Source: Myotis daubentonii (Eukaryota; Chordata; Mammalia; Chiroptera; Vespertilionidae). From it: a stretch of DNA of 64,000 nucleotides. The position numbers were made by a program, and so were the translations under genes. The stretch covers positions 15,981,715 to 16,045,714 of the forward strand of contig NC_081844.1 in assembly GCF_963259705.1 (NCBI RefSeq). The letters are read 5' to 3'. Positions within the stretch are counted from its first letter, which is position 1, and every line of letters begins with the position of its first letter. Shown one piece after another: positions 10,801 through 23,170 of the stretch. The notes beneath the pieces were generated by a model, which ran no database searches, was not told the origin of the DNA, and worked only from the letters and a program-made list of their open reading frames with translations.

Positions 10801-12019
10801 GTTTATAAATATAAAGTACAAGGAAGAAATTCTGCAGTCTTTTCACATCAAATTCAATTAAGTATACTGGTACAATATATACATCTTCTACACAAATGAC
10901 ACATATTTTCAGGTAAATATGCCTAACATCTGATGCAGATCTACATAAAAGAGAAAGGCCACGTTGGTGATGACCACGTTAATCCTGCAGTAAGTATGGG
11001 AAAAAAAAAACTTAAAACTATTCTATTAGATTATTTGTGTGGTCTTGCCTTTACGGGACACTAGGATTTACCTAAATAGTTATCTCTGTTCACTGCAAGT
11101 AACTCTGCTTTCATTCCTATTTTAAGCCAGCAAGCCTGCCCTACTTTTGCAGACTTATTTCCTAATCTACTCACCTGCTTTTCCAATCATGAACCAGTTA
11201 AACACCACTGAAGAGGTATTATATATTATTACTTAAAGTCACGTGTACCTTTCATATTCTTTCATAACCTATTAAATAAGTAATTTTATTTCAATCATCT
11301 CTCCTAGCTCTTTGAGATCATTCTTCCGTTCTCCTAGAATCAATTAAGTAATAACCACTATCAGTGATAGTCTGACAAGAGTAACTTTACAGTGACATCA
11401 CGTTTTCAATAAAACAGTGAAAAAATAACCAATTTGCTTTCATAGGCAAAACTCCCTCTAACCCTGGCCATTCATTAAAACCATCCTCTTTTATTTTGAA
11501 AGCCTTAGATAATAAGAATAAAATGTCCCTGGGCATACACACAAAAACACACATCTCTTTAGGCCACTGATCTACAGTCAAAGCTTAAACTTGAAAGGAT
11601 TATCAATGTAGAGTGAGGGAGCAAACATTTCACACCAGATATCGTCTACAACTTAGGCATTTGCTCTTCCTAGTGGTATTAGTCATAGGAGCTCCATAGT
11701 TCTAAATTTCTGTTACATTTTTATATGCTATACTGAGTACTTTTCAGGACAGTATTTAAACTTCTAAGTATAACCAGAAACATTTGCCCATAGTAGGAAC
11801 GCAACAAATATTTATGATACCTGATTTTCAAAATTCTATCTATCCTACAGAAAAGGAAATTTTGACCATTTTTTAATTAAGCATTTTAGGTTTAAATCCT
11901 TTCAAAAACTAAGGAGACTAGGCTTGGAAATATAAACTTTTAAACCTTCATTTCACACATGCCACTTAAAGTCAAACAGATCTGTCATCAAATCTCACCA
12001 AGACTGAAGATTAACTCAT

Positions 12020-12190
12020 TTAATAAAGAATAGTTAATGTTTATTAAGCATTCAGTGGGTACTATGCTAAGCACTTTACATGTAATATGAAATATTATCT
12101 TTAAATTCTAAAGTAGGTACTGTTATCTTCCATTTAAACCTGAAGCAAGGAAAATAAATTACTAAGGTCACAGCTAGTAATTAGCAGAGC
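12020..12190 (+). mobile_element. MIR SINE
   Basis: TTTATTAAGCATTCAGTGGG, TGCTAAGCACTTTACATG and AAGGTCACAGCTAGTAA are MIR core landmarks. Confidence 0.65.
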
Positions 12191-12401
12191 TTGTGCTCTT
12201 TCCTACATTGTCTTTCATAAAATAAGCTTTTATGCTTTTACTTAAACATTTACTAAGCACCTATATGTTAGGCACTGAATTGAACATTAAGAACACACAG
12301 TTTGCATCCTTGAAGAGAACAGTTCAGTGTTAAAGAACATAAAAAATATTTAAAGTAAAGCAGATTGCTCATGGGAGCATATAACAGGCAATATCTAATC
12401 C

Positions 12402-12435
<34 letters not shown>
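12402..12435. repeat. (GAT)n microsatellite
   Basis: About eleven perfect GAT units at the start of a MIR element. Confidence 0.97.
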
Positions 12436-12665
12436 AGTGGTTAACATGAGCACTTACTATGTACTACCACTGTACTTTGTGGAGTTTATTTAATCCTTAC
12501 ATCTATCCTGTAAATTAGGCTTTATTATCCCTCTTCCTCAGGTAGGAAAACTGAGATTTAAAAAAGATTTAAGTGAGCTGTCCTACTGTGAGAGGCAGAA
12601 CTTGAATCCAGAGACATGTCTAACTTCAAAGCCCATGTTCTAAAACCATTACTCTATATAGCCTC
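12436..12665 (+). mobile_element. MIR SINE
   Basis: GAGCACTTACTATGTACTAC, CTCAGGTAGGAAAACTGAG and AACTTGAATCCAGAGACATG match the MIR consensus order. Confidence 0.65.
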
Positions 12666-12733
12666 CTAGTAAAAGAGAAAGACTTCTCAAGACTAAATCT
12701 TGAAAGTGGCTAAATCCTGAAAGATAAAGAAAC

Positions 12734-12864
12734 TCAGGGTACCCCCCAAAAAATGTATACACACTTAACAGCTACAGCTCAATTGATGTTTCTTTCTTTT
12801 CAGATTTAATCCATTGGAACTAGTAATTATTCAAAGTGTGTATACATTTCGGGGGGACACCCTG
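12734..12864. mobile_element. Mariner-type MITE
   Basis: 131 bp with inverted ends CAGGGTACCCCCCAAAAAAT then GTATACACA and TGTGTATACATTTCGGG then GGGACACCCTG, with TA on the right flank. It has no transposase. Confidence 0.8.
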
Positions 12865-13021
12865 TAGAGACTAATCAAGCTGGGGGCAAGATTCTACACA
12901 GAAGTAATGCGTACAGCCCCTTCACATACATAAAACAACATGACATTCTAGGGAAATACAAGTATTAATACAGTAGGTTTGGGAAAGGGGGTATGAAAAT
13001 GAAGAAGAGAAAGTAATACAG

Positions 13022-13830
13022 CAGTCCCCCTTCACCCATGGTTTCACTTTCCTTGGTTTCAGTTACCTGTGGTCAACCATAGTTCAAAAACATTCAATGA
13101 AAAATTCCAGAAAATAACAATTCGTAAGTTTTAAATTATGCGCCATTCTGAGCAGCATGATGAAATCTTGCGCTATCCCACTCAGTCCCACCCAGGGGAT
13201 GTGAATCTGCCTTTTGTTCAGCATCTCCACACAGCAGACATTCCCCATCCACTTGTCACTTAGCAGCCATCTTGGTTATAAAGCCACTGTGTTCAACTAA
13301 CCCTTGCTTTACTTAATAATGACTCCAAAGTGCAAGAGTGGATACTGGCAATTCAGATATGCTAAAGAGAAGCCATAAGTGCGTCCTGTAAGTGAAAAGG
13401 TGAAATTCTCCACCTAATAAAGAAAAATCAGATGTTGAGGTTGCTAAGATCTATAGTAAGAACAAATCTCCTATCCATGAAACTGTGAAAGAAAAAGAAG
13501 TTCATGCTAGTTTTACTGTAGCACCTCAAACTCAAAATTATGGCCACAGTGCATGGTAAGTGCTTAGTTTAGATGGAAAAGGCATGAAATTTGTGGTGGA
13601 AGAGTTGAACAGAAAATATGTTTCAAATGACAGCATCGTGTTGCACCAGAAAGTATGGTGCCCACACGAAGGCTTCAGCAAGAGATCCCCTGAAACAAGT
13701 GGCACAAAGTCGTTTACTGCAAGTAAGGATGGTTAGTTACACAGATTCAAGAACAGGTTTGGACAGCAGTAAAACTAGGTTTTCTGACCACCAGTCCAGT
13801 CCTTCATTGTAGTTAAGTTGTTATTTAAAG
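13022..13830 (+). mobile_element. Tigger (pogo) DNA transposon relic
   Basis: Begins CAGTCCCCCTTCACCCATGG. From about 13321 a broken CENP-B-like transposase start is readable in several frames (the N-terminal KRKSS...KRSRK region and EVAKIYSKN). The 3' half is missing and the frame is destroyed. I do not assign the subfamily. Confidence 0.65.
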
Positions 13831-14354
13831 GACCCATACAAATCACTCCCTCCTACCCAATCTTCTCTAAAATTTGCTCAAACAAAACAATTAAGTAGAC
13901 TTTAAAGTTAACAGGAAATGACAGAACCAAAAACAACTGGGGTGTGGTCTCACCTCAGAGAAAGATTTCTAGCTGTGAATAAACGCAGACAACCCCACCA
14001 GACAAGACAACAGTCAGATCAGGATTTAGTGACCTGCGTAACACAATGGGCCTATATATGAACTCCGTACTGTCTTAGAACAAGAGTACTTCAAACTCTG
14101 GAAAACACAGAAAAAAGGCAACGTAAGTCCCCAAGAAGCCACAGTTCTGTGATCAAGTTTTTATGCTGAAGTTTTTATAGACAAGTTAAATCCACACATT
14201 GTAAGGGCCTGAAATAATTTGTTTCATTTATTTCAGAGTAATCTTATAAAGTATACAACATGTGGTAATTTATAATTTCACCAAAAAACAAATTTGAATC
14301 ATACAGACTATGAGGGTGTTCACTTAACTGTGAGCCTGCCTAGCCAGCACCTGC

Positions 14355-14575
14355 TTTTTAAAAAAATATATATTTTTATTGATTTCAGAGAGGAAGGGAG
14401 AGGGAGAGAGAGATAGAAACATCAATGAGAGAGGATCACTGATCAGCTGCCTCCTGCACGCCCCCTACTGGGGATCGAGCCGGCAACCTGAGCATGTGCC
14501 GTTGACCCCAATCAAACCCGGGACCTTCCAGTCTGCAGTCCAACGCTCTGTCCACTGACCCAAACCAGCTAGGGT
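14355..14575 (-). mobile_element. Ves SINE
   Basis: Flanked by GCACCTGC (14347-14354, 14576-14583). Confidence 0.92.
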
Positions 14576-16351
14576 GCACCTGCATTTTAACAGCATTTTA
14601 TTTTACTTCACTTCTATATTTAAGGGTCTGAACGGTTCATTTAAAATTTCCTTTATGACTTATGTCATGTCACATCCCATTTATTCTGACTTGCTACACA
14701 ATTCCGATTTATCTGGTTTCCCACCTACTTCAGTTTAGAAGTGGCAGATTAGAAGGGCATATTTTGACAGAACAGTACTGGACTAGATGAACGAAAAACA
14801 GACAAAAGCACTAAACTGGTCGAGCAGTGAGGAGTCATTTTAGTACAGGAGGAAACTGCCAACACCCTTATACAGCAGAATGCACCGGCCATATTAACAG
14901 CACAGGACAGAAATTCATGTACATAACGATGACCTTGATTTATCAAAAAGGGCTATCTTTAGTATATTCTGATTTTAAGAGACAGTTATATACTCTTTAT
15001 GGGTTACCTGTTATAAAAGCTGACATCAAAATGGCCAAAATAATTTAGCAGCTAAAGGACTGTCGGTTATATGAACAATTCATTTAAATCCCTAATGATA
15101 CCAGACAAATGCTGAGTAAATAATCTCAAAAATACCATTATATTTACTAAATGTTATACAGTGTAGATAATAACATCTGTGATCAACATCTACAATGCAG
15201 ACCTTTTAGGAGGGAAAACTAAGTTAGACACGAAACTTACATAGTGTAGACAATATTTATGATGCTTAATGTTTTTAGACGGAAAATACCTAGTTCAACT
15301 CTAAAATCCTGCCCCATTCACTGACCATTCCATAGGCTTTTCCACCTTAAAAAAAAAATGTATTGTCTTTAATCTTGGTTTGCTCTCTCCTTCTAATTAC
15401 CCAAAAGAAAAAATATAAGTATTTTTAACAGTGTTCCCCATGGACAGCTAACCCCTTCATCCAGAGGCCACTAACACAGCTGGTCTAGGTATAGTCCCTT
15501 CTTACAAAACAGGGTTCTCAAACGGATTGTCAAAACCCAGAGAGAAGAGTTGCGCCTAAGTCCCGCGGGCGGCCGAACAAAGGAAGCACACACACTGGTG
15601 CGCTTAAGCCGGCATCCTCAGGTTAGGGCAGAACCGACTGCAGCCTGCAGCCCTGCAAGGACCAGCAGGGCGCCCCTCGGTTCCTGGTGGCGATCTGAAT
15701 CAGAGAGCATCGTTCTCCCTCTCTCTATGGCCAGAAGCAAAAGAAAACACCAACATCATGTCGAGAGAGCTGTAAACCCCTCCAAACACCATACAATGGC
15801 TTTATTTGTCTTTATTTCACTACACCGTTTCTTTTCCCAGCAGCAGGGACTCGTGGTGATCCGGACAAAGTGGGCAAAAGGTACCAGGTCTGCGTCCTAA
15901 CACGGGGGGAAGGGGCGAGCTGCTTGCTCCCCAAGAAGGGGGGCGGCCGAGAAAGGCCTGACCTGGAAGATCTACGGAACCCCCTCCCCACATCACCCTG
16001 CACGGCTTCCCCGCATCACAGACTAAAAAGGAGGAAGAGTTCCTTTTTTAAAAGATGGGACCCAGGCCCTTTGGGTTGACGGGAGAAGACATCCCCACCC
16101 CACCTGGCAGTCCCGCTAGCTCCGCGTCTAGGTGCAGCCGAAAACGCCCGGCGGCCCCAGCGGGCAGTCCCGTGGGGATACCGGCCTCCCGCCCCACACC
16201 CCCTCCCTGTCTCCCTCCCGGACAGCGCAGGCAGGGCCGCCGCCGCCCTCCCGCTCCCCCTCCGCCGCGCCCTCCCTCCGACCCCGAACCGCCGCCCGGC
16301 CCCGGGCCCTTTCCCAGCGGGTCTCTGAGGGAGGCCCAGCCCGCCAGGCAC

Positions 16352-16400
16352 CTTGGATGACGCGCTCGGTGGTGGAGAGGCGGAAGTTCCCCCCGGCCAT
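16352..16400 (-). CDS. PPP3CC: PPP3CC first coding exon (calcineurin A gamma N-terminus)
   Basis: Codes MAGGNFRLSTTERVIQ plus one base, ending AAG|GTGCCT. It corresponds to the start of calcineurin catalytic subunit gamma (human MSGRRFHLSTTDRVIK), the Ca2+/calmodulin-dependent Ser/Thr phosphatase enriched in testis and brain. The ATG at 16400 has an ideal context (GGGACCATGG). A frame extension upstream exists but begins with GTG at 16436, so 16400 is the start. The position downstream of SLC39A14 on the same strand, within a CpG island, matches the known gene order at human 8p21.3. The rest of the gene lies left of the window. Confidence 0.88.
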
Positions 16401-16649
16401 GGTCCCCTCGGCCTCCGCCCGGCGCCGGGAGCCCACCGGCGTGCGCCTCCGCCCGCGTCCCGGGGTCTCGGCTCCAGGCGCCGGTCAGCCCGCCGCGCCG
16501 CGGCCCAGGCACCAGAAGGAAGCGGCCGCGGCCAGTCAGCCTCGCACCCCGCCGACAGGACGCCGGCCCACTGGCCGCTCCTTCCTGAGGAGCTAGCCGA
16601 GTCGCGAGCGCCGGCGACCGCGGTTTAGACAGGCAGCCCGGCCCGCGTG

Positions 16650-16661
16650 TGCGCACGCGCG
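16650..16661 (+). promoter_or_regulatory. NRF1-type motif
   Basis: TGCGCACGCGCG matches the NRF1 consensus YGCGCAYGCGCR exactly. It lies about 250 bp upstream of the PPP3CC start codon, a usual distance for a CpG-island core promoter. Binding is not shown. Confidence 0.5.
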
Positions 16662-19600
16662 CTCCCGCTGTCGCTCTCCAACTTCCCGGCGGCCCGCGCG
16701 CGCCGCCGCGCCGAGCCCGGTGCGCGGCCCGCTCGGTGGGCGCTGCTCCTCGCCGCGGGCCGCGCTGCCGCTCGGGGCCCCGCTGTCCCCCGAGGCCGGC
16801 GGCCTGCGCACGGACGCTTCCTTCCTCTCCGGCTTCCGACCGCGGTTTCCCTCCTCCGCCCGCGTCCCCTGGCTGACTCCTCCGCGGCCGGCAGCTCCGC
16901 ACCCTTGCCCGAGGTCCTGCTCGGAAAGGCCGGGCCGCGCAGCGGCCACCTTGTGACCCGGCCGGAGCGAACGTGGAGCCGCGAATTCCCGTCGCCCTGG
17001 GTCCCCTTGCGGGGGGCCCTTTCTTCTGGGTGCGCTGCCCGCTCGGCTGTAGGCGTCCCGGACTCGTCCCCGCTCCCCCCGGCTTGTCCTTCCCCTTCAC
17101 CAAGCCCCCGAGGCCCCGGTTTAACTTCTCGCGTTGTTGAGGGCAGTTAGTACAACAGGGAGGACGCCGCCTCCCTCCCGGCTCCAGTGGGGGGCGCGGG
17201 GGAGACTTCCCTCCGGGGTGGACGCGACCTTCGCCTCGGCCCGGTTCCGAGAGCAGAGCGGGGGCGGCCGCCCGGGCCCCGGGGACGGGACTCACCTCCT
17301 TCCGCGCCGGCGGCTGGCGCGGTGTCTGCCGGCCCCGCTCTTGTTCACTGAGCAACCCGAGGGGCCAGCCTCTCAGAGAGCCTTAATCCGGCTCCTCGCT
17401 AGGTTAAAACGGACCCTTTCTTTCCTTAAACTGTAAGCCTAGGGTAGACACTGTCTGTCTTGGACTGTCCTCCCTCCCCGGGTACAGTGCCGGGCCAAGT
17501 CAGCTGTGTTTTGATTTTAGCAGTAATAATGGAACAGTGAAACTGAGATCCAAGGGTGTATATGCAAATTATAGGCAAACCAGATTACAGGCTAACGGTC
17601 CCTACGGTGGCCAGTAAGACGTCATAGGTGCTATGAGCCTTTGAATTGCATGAAAATGTAAATATTCGGTACCTTAAGGGCACTAGCCACGTGCTCAATA
17701 ATCACCTGTGGCTGGCAACATGGTAAAATAGGACATTGCCATCGTAGCAGGACGGTCTTCAGGACAGCTCCGAGACTATAGGGGTAAGCCCAAGCCTGCA
17801 TTACTATAGACTTCCGTATCGGGGAGGGACACCCTGGAACCGGACCCTGAGTTATGCCTTGGAGTTTCGACCGAAGGCCCTTCATGAGGCCCCTGGCAAG
17901 GCAGGGGCACTTGAGGAACTGAATAGAATTTGGTTCTCTTCTCTTTTCTTTTCTTTTTTTTTTGGTTCTCTTTTCTTGACTTCAGGTTTCCAACCAAGAG
18001 AATTATTCAGCTATCCTGAGGAAGTTCTTCATTTAAGAAGCAACCAGAGCTCCACACCTTCATCAAACAGCAGGTCTCTAAAGATCAAAAATAAGCAGCA
18101 TGATAGATGCTAAGATTCATCTGGAAGAACATAAACAGGATAGGTTTGGCTACAAACAAAAAGGTTTAAAAAGCATTGCAACCAGTGTGTTCATCAAATT
18201 GGTGAGCCTGATTCTCTTTCCTTTTACTTCCTGCAATGGTCAGAATTGACTAAATATTTGAAATCACCTAGATTCACGTTTATTTGGCATTTCTATTAAT
18301 TTCTTCAAATCTAGCATCTAATAGGGCTTGTGAGACTTCGTATATTTCCTTATGAAACTCCCTAAGCACTTCAGAAACCTTAATTAATGACCAGCTCTTC
18401 TGAGAAATAATTATGAATCCTTTTAATTTAACAAAAGCACAGGGAATCCTAGTTTCTACGAGGCTTCAGTTTCTATTTTTACGAAGCCATTAAATGCTAA
18501 ACTTCTGTTTCAAATATAAGCAAGAGAACTGTAGAATATTTTTTAAACTAGAGTAAAATGAGCATTTCTAAAGTAGCTACACAGAACAAAAGATATTTTA
18601 TAGTATATAATCTCTAATTTTATATGAAAAGCACTACATAAAATGTTTTTATTAGTAACACATATTGTATGGACATCATACAATATATTTTACTCATATG
18701 TTCCCATGAGTGCCTTTACTTTTGATTAAATTACCTTGGCATGGACCCCATCCCCTGTAGTCTTTTTTTTTTCCTTTTCAAAATAATTGACTTTAGTGGA
18801 GAGAAGGGAGAGGGAGGTGGTTGTAGCCAGGTCAACACCATTCTTTACAGAAGACAAAGGTGTCAATTGAAAGGTCTCACTTGACTCACCATCTTAATTC
18901 ACTATTCCAGTGGCTTGTATGATGAAATGGAACAATAGGATATATTGGGTAGATGGAGAGTTAAGGATGGGCATGGACGGGGCCCACAGAAATATGCTGT
19001 TTAAGGATATTTAGATAGCTACATGAAGCATACATCCCCAATCTTTAGGATCTGGGAACCTCACTGTACCCCCGACAGTCTTAAGATCTTAAAAAAAAAT
19101 GAACAAATCCAGATTTAAAATATATATATATATATTTGTTGTAATTGGAAAAACATGGCCCAAAGCAACATTCTACCAATAATAGCTTGATATCAAATTA
19201 ACACTCTCTTTAGACACTTGTAAGGAAAAAATGCTAATAAAAGTTCTGCTGACTGATATATATATATATCTATAGGTCATTTAGGGGATAGTGCATAAAC
19301 TTCTTAACGGTGTGCTATCCCTTCCTTGAACTTCCTGGGAAACCCCACCGTTATAGGAACTGTGACAAAGATTGGGGAGCCCCAAAGCTGCCACCACTCC
19401 CTGTTACTTTTGTCCACATTATTACGAAGCAGGAGAAAATGGTGGCAGTCGTTCCTGGCTCCATAATACAGGACAGTCTAGGAGAAGAGAATTTAATAGC
19501 TCTCTCATTCCAGCATTCCCCAGGCAAGATGCCACAGGTAAAGGCACTAGCATTCATCAAGCTACTTGGGCCAAAAATGTAGTGGGGGCAAGTGGGAGAA

Positions 19601-19689
19601 GGTTCTTTTCCTCACATATCATATCCTGTCAACTGACTCCCCCTACAGTCCATTTTCCATCCAACAGAGCTTTCTGATTTGTCATTCCT

Positions 19690-20035
19690 CAGCTGCAAAC
19701 CCTCAAATGTCTCAAGACGCCTGTCTATTTCTTTGACCTCAGCTCAGATCTCTTCCCCTATAGCCCGTACAGCTCAGGTATAGTGCCTGGTCTGTACCCT
19801 GTATACTGTAATTTATATACACTGGCCTCACACAGACCAAGCGTATTTCTGTCCCAGAGCTCTTGCACTTGCTGTCACTTTTGCTTGGAACATTCTTCTC
19901 CTAGATCTTCCCAAAGCTCCCTCATTACTTATAGCTCAGCTCAAACGCCTTCTCCCGAGAGAAGCCTTCCCTATCCACCTACAGCACTCCCACCACTCTC
20001 TACCCCATTACTCTAAGTAATGTATCTGTGGCACT
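19690..20035 (+). mobile_element. L2-like LINE fragment
   Basis: AGCTCTTGCACTTGCTGTCA, TGGAACATTCTTCTCCTAG and GAGAAGCCTTCCCTATCCAC are L2 3'-end landmarks. Confidence 0.6.
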
Positions 20036-20344
20036 TTTTTCTTTGTGTCTATCCTCACTCCTTAAGGGGCGAACCTTTGATTCACCAGCGTTGTGCTGTA
20101 CCTGTCACAAAGTTGAAAATTTATTGAATGAATATCATCATACTCTTGTCTCCACCAGAGGTTCTTAACCTATGGTGCAAAGGTTTCAAATCATTTCCTC
20201 CCCACCCTGCTCACAGCTGTAAATGAAATTAAGGTTTTGAGAATATTTAGAAATGCTTTGGGGTGTGTCTGAGAAATGTGTGGGAAAGCATATATTTTCC
20301 AGATTCTCAAAGGAATCCAAACAAAAATATTAATTACCACTGGT

Positions 20345-20550
20345 ATAGAATTTTAATTTATAAAGCACTTATACATGTAATTCTTATTACACTTATAGAG
20401 ATAGGTAGTATAGAAGTGATTATTTCTACCTCATAAATAAGGACACTGAGGTGCAGAGAGGTTAAACATATTATCAGACTTCACACAGCCAGTCAATGGT
20501 GGAATTGCCACAAATGCATTCTTTTGGACTCAAGATCCCGTGCTGTTTCA
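20345..20550 (+). mobile_element. MIR SINE
   Basis: TAAAGCACTTATACATGTAA, GGTGCAGAGAGGTTAAACA and ACACAGCCAGTCAATGG follow the MIR order. Confidence 0.65.
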
Positions 20551-20597
20551 CCTACAACCCTGGGCTAGTAAGTTTGCATTCTTTCATTCTTTTCTTT

Positions 20598-20840
20598 TTT
20601 TTGTTGATCCTTGCCCAAGGATAACTTTTCCATTGATTATTAGAGAGTGGAAGGAAGGGGGAGAGAGAAAGAGAAACATCGATGTGAGAAGGGCACATCG
20701 ATCAGGTGCCTCTTACACGTGCCCCAACCTGGGTGTGGGTTCAGTCTGTAATTCAGGTATGTGCCTTTGATTGGCATGCGAACCCACAATCCTTTGGTGC
20801 AAGGGCCAATGCTCTACCACTAAGCCACACCAACGAGGGC
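20598..20840 (-). mobile_element. Ves SINE, old copy
   Basis: Head CACTAAGCCACACCAACGAGG; imperfect flanks TGCATTCTTTCATTCTT and TGCATTCATTCTTAC. Confidence 0.8.
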
Positions 20841-20989
20841 TGCATTCATTCTTACTTTCAAAGGTACCAAACTTAAACTTTTCTAAGAACTTCCTTATTT
20901 AAACTTGCTTATTAAGACTGCCTTAACATTTCCAATGGGGAAAAAATATCAGCTAAATCAAGGCAGTTTTCAAGCAAAAACATTTTTAA

Positions 20990-21213
20990 GTACTTTTTAT
21001 TGATTTTTTTTTTTAGAGAGAGAGGAAGAGAGAGGGAGAGAGGGTATATGTATATGTGTGAAAGAGAGACAGACAGACAGACATCATGAGAAACATTGAT
21101 TGGCTGCCTCCTGCACACTCCCCACTGGGATAGAGTCTGCAACCGGGAATCAAACCAGCGACCTTGCTGTGCATGGGATGATACTCAACCAACTGAGCCA
21201 CACTGGCCAGTGC
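20990..21213 (-). mobile_element. Ves SINE
   Basis: GAGAGGAAGAGAGAGGG body, with a GACAGACAGACAGACA expansion and the head CAACTGAGCCACACTGGCCAG. Confidence 0.85.
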
Positions 21214-21889
21214 ATGCAAAATTTTAATGTATAAATCAAGGAATGCAAAAGAGTTTTCTATGAGGCTAAGTAGAGTATAACTAGGAAAATAGATTTGCAC
21301 GAATAAATATAGCACACCCTAAATCTGAATGAAAACAATGTTGAGATCTCTACTGTTTAGATTTTATCTACCCTTTTATTTAGGATACATAATTGAACCA
21401 TCTAAACTGAAAAAGCAATTTAATTTTTTAAAATCAGTTTTTCCAGAAAAGAAAAATCTAGACTTAATTTCTCTTCTGCTCATTGATTTTCAAAAGAAAG
21501 GGGTGGGGAGAACTTCATTTTAAAAACTACTACAAAATGTTTAAAGTGTGTGAATTTGGTAGCATGAGATAATTATTTTTGAGGGCCATGTCGATAGAAT
21601 ACAACCAAACACTGGCCTCAAATGAGCTTGTTTTATTAACCTCAAGATGTTATAGAAAGTATGCCATTCTGGGAGGATACAGATCAAAGAGACTTTTCCC
21701 TTCCTTACTAGCATCTATAATTAAAGACCTAATCCTTTATCTTAAGGGGAAAAGGTCTCCTTTACTGAATTAGTTGCTTTCCTTCCCCTTAAAATCCACA
21801 AGGTTAACACGTTTTGTAAAAAAAAAAAAAATTCATCTAACGGACTTGGGTGTCATTCTTAAATTTTAATGCATTTAAAAATAGCTAAG

Positions 21890-23170
21890 CAGCGTGCTTG
21901 CGGGCATTCAGAGTCCTACTACCCCGAGTACACTCTCTCCTGCACCAGGTGGCAATATGTAGGCCCAGCTCCAAGTACAGTGTAGGCGGCAAACAGGATA
22001 ACCTTGAAGACCTTGGCAGTTGTGGGAGGAAGGTGGATGAATTCACCAATTCCCAGGTGGGCCTTCAGCCAGCAGCAGCCGCGTAGTGATAGTAGACAGC
22101 AACAACCAATGTAACCAGTTTTATCCAATGGGGGCCAGTCCAAGTTCCACTTCGGGGCCCGAGGGCACTCACCTGGGCAGCTTCAGCGCTCACAGGTGTG
22201 GCAGGGGGCACCAGTGGAGACATCACTGTGGCAGACAATACCTTCGGGTCAGCATCCTTTCCCCTGATGGCAAGTTCAAGACCAAGATTAGAACGGAAAG
22301 CCTCCTGGGCCCCAAAGGAGTGAACCTAGATCTGGATGGACATATTGTGGTTGACAAGTCAACGTGTCTTCACCTTCCAGCCCAATGACAGGCTGGCTGG
22401 CCATCTTGGGGGATTTGGAGCCACTGATGGCTGGGCCTCATTTTGTGGTTGTGAATGACAAGAATGAGATTGTAGTGACTGGTTTTCATAATCACTCATT
22501 GGAGATGGACAGTGCCAGTAGTTCCTCTTCAAGTCTGGTTTCCATGGCGAGGGCAGTGGGCAGTTGTGGCCTCCAATGGGAACATCCTGAAGCTTACCTG
22601 GTCAACAGCCACATCTAGGTATCCAGGAGCTCTGGCTCCTTCCTGTCCTATATCAACACATCTGCAGAGCCATAGGGCCTGGCACTGACGTCAGACGGCC
22701 ACATGATGGTTGCCAATGCCGGGAACTTCTTTAAGACCTATGCTATCTCCAGTAGCTGCACAGGGGCCCTGCCTCGCTCATATGGGACAGACCTAGGGTG
22801 ATTGACCAGAGGGTGTGGCCAGGAGGTGAGCCAGACCTGGCATCACTAAATGTGGGCTGTGGACATTGGTGCACCAGTGCCTTCCTCTTCAGCATCTCCC
22901 AAACCCAGGGTTGCAACTTATTTTATTCTTGCTTTGGTGACTGGGTGGTCCTGGACTGTGGTCCCCAGGATGTGTACAGAGCTCCCCATTACACACCTCC
23001 TGTCCCCTCAGTCTGCTCCCCACATCCAAGCCTGGAGCCAGGACAGCCTCTTACTCCAGGGCAAAAGCCCCTCTGATTGTCTCCCTACCACTCCATATAC
23101 ATCTACAGACTGGAATACCCCACCTCCCAAGTGAAGTAAATGTGTTCACACAATAAAAGAACCAAATGCA
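21890..23170 (+). pseudogene. Processed pseudogene of a TRIM3-like NHL-repeat gene
   Basis: Intronless, frameshifted remnant of the C-terminal NHL beta-propeller of a TRIM2/TRIM3-type ubiquitin ligase. In order along the plus strand one can read EFTN, SNNQC, SPDGKFKTKI, LLGPKGV, GPHFVVVNDKNEIVVT, FHNHS, SGSFLSYINTSAEP and GLALTSDGH, spread over several frames with internal stops. KNEIVV and TSAEP fit TRIM3 better than TRIM2. About 400 bp of 3'UTR-like sequence follows, ending at AATAAA (23152-23157). The 5' half of the gene is missing, and no clear A-tail or flanking duplication remains, so the insertion is old. It lies between the two genes on the opposite strand. Confidence 0.75.

Larger units (their letters stand above)
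1..16351 (-). other. PPP3CC: PPP3CC intron 1 (partial)
   Basis: Everything left of the exon-1 donor. I looked for calcineurin exon 2 (the PPTQRLTFKEVF region) on the minus strand and did not find it. Stretches at 8.9-10.4, 10.8-12.0, 13.85-14.35 and 14.6-15.5 kb hold AT-rich unique sequence with nothing I can name. Confidence 0.75.
15540..17360. promoter_or_regulatory. PPP3CC: CpG island and promoter region of PPP3CC
   Basis: A sharp rise in G+C and CpG, strongest at 16120-17340, in otherwise AT-rich surroundings. It contains exon 1 and its upstream region, with no TATA box that I can see. The long overlapping ORFs here, up to 435 codons, are by-products of the lack of stop codons in GC-rich DNA. 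Confidence 0.9.
17361..21880. other. Intergenic sequence between PPP3CC and the TRIM3-like pseudogene
   Basis: AT-rich DNA without recognisable exons. It holds an L2-like stretch (about 19690-20030), a MIR (20345-20550) and two Ves SINEs. I see nothing that I can name in 17.4-19.6 kb. Confidence 0.6.

Noticed and set aside
1..16351. Further PPP3CC exons
   Set aside because: No minus-strand segment with the calcineurin exon-2 sequence was found; intron 1 is also long in human.
16401..16436. In-frame N-terminal extension of PPP3CC
   Set aside because: The codon at 16436 is GTG, not ATG; the ATG at 16400 has the ideal context and matches the known length.
16048..17355. 435-codon minus-strand ORF and several others in the GC-rich island
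   Set aside because: Low-complexity Arg/Gly/Pro-rich translation in a CpG island that lacks stop codons by composition. Overlapping ORFs on both strands look alike. Only 16352-16400 matches a known protein.
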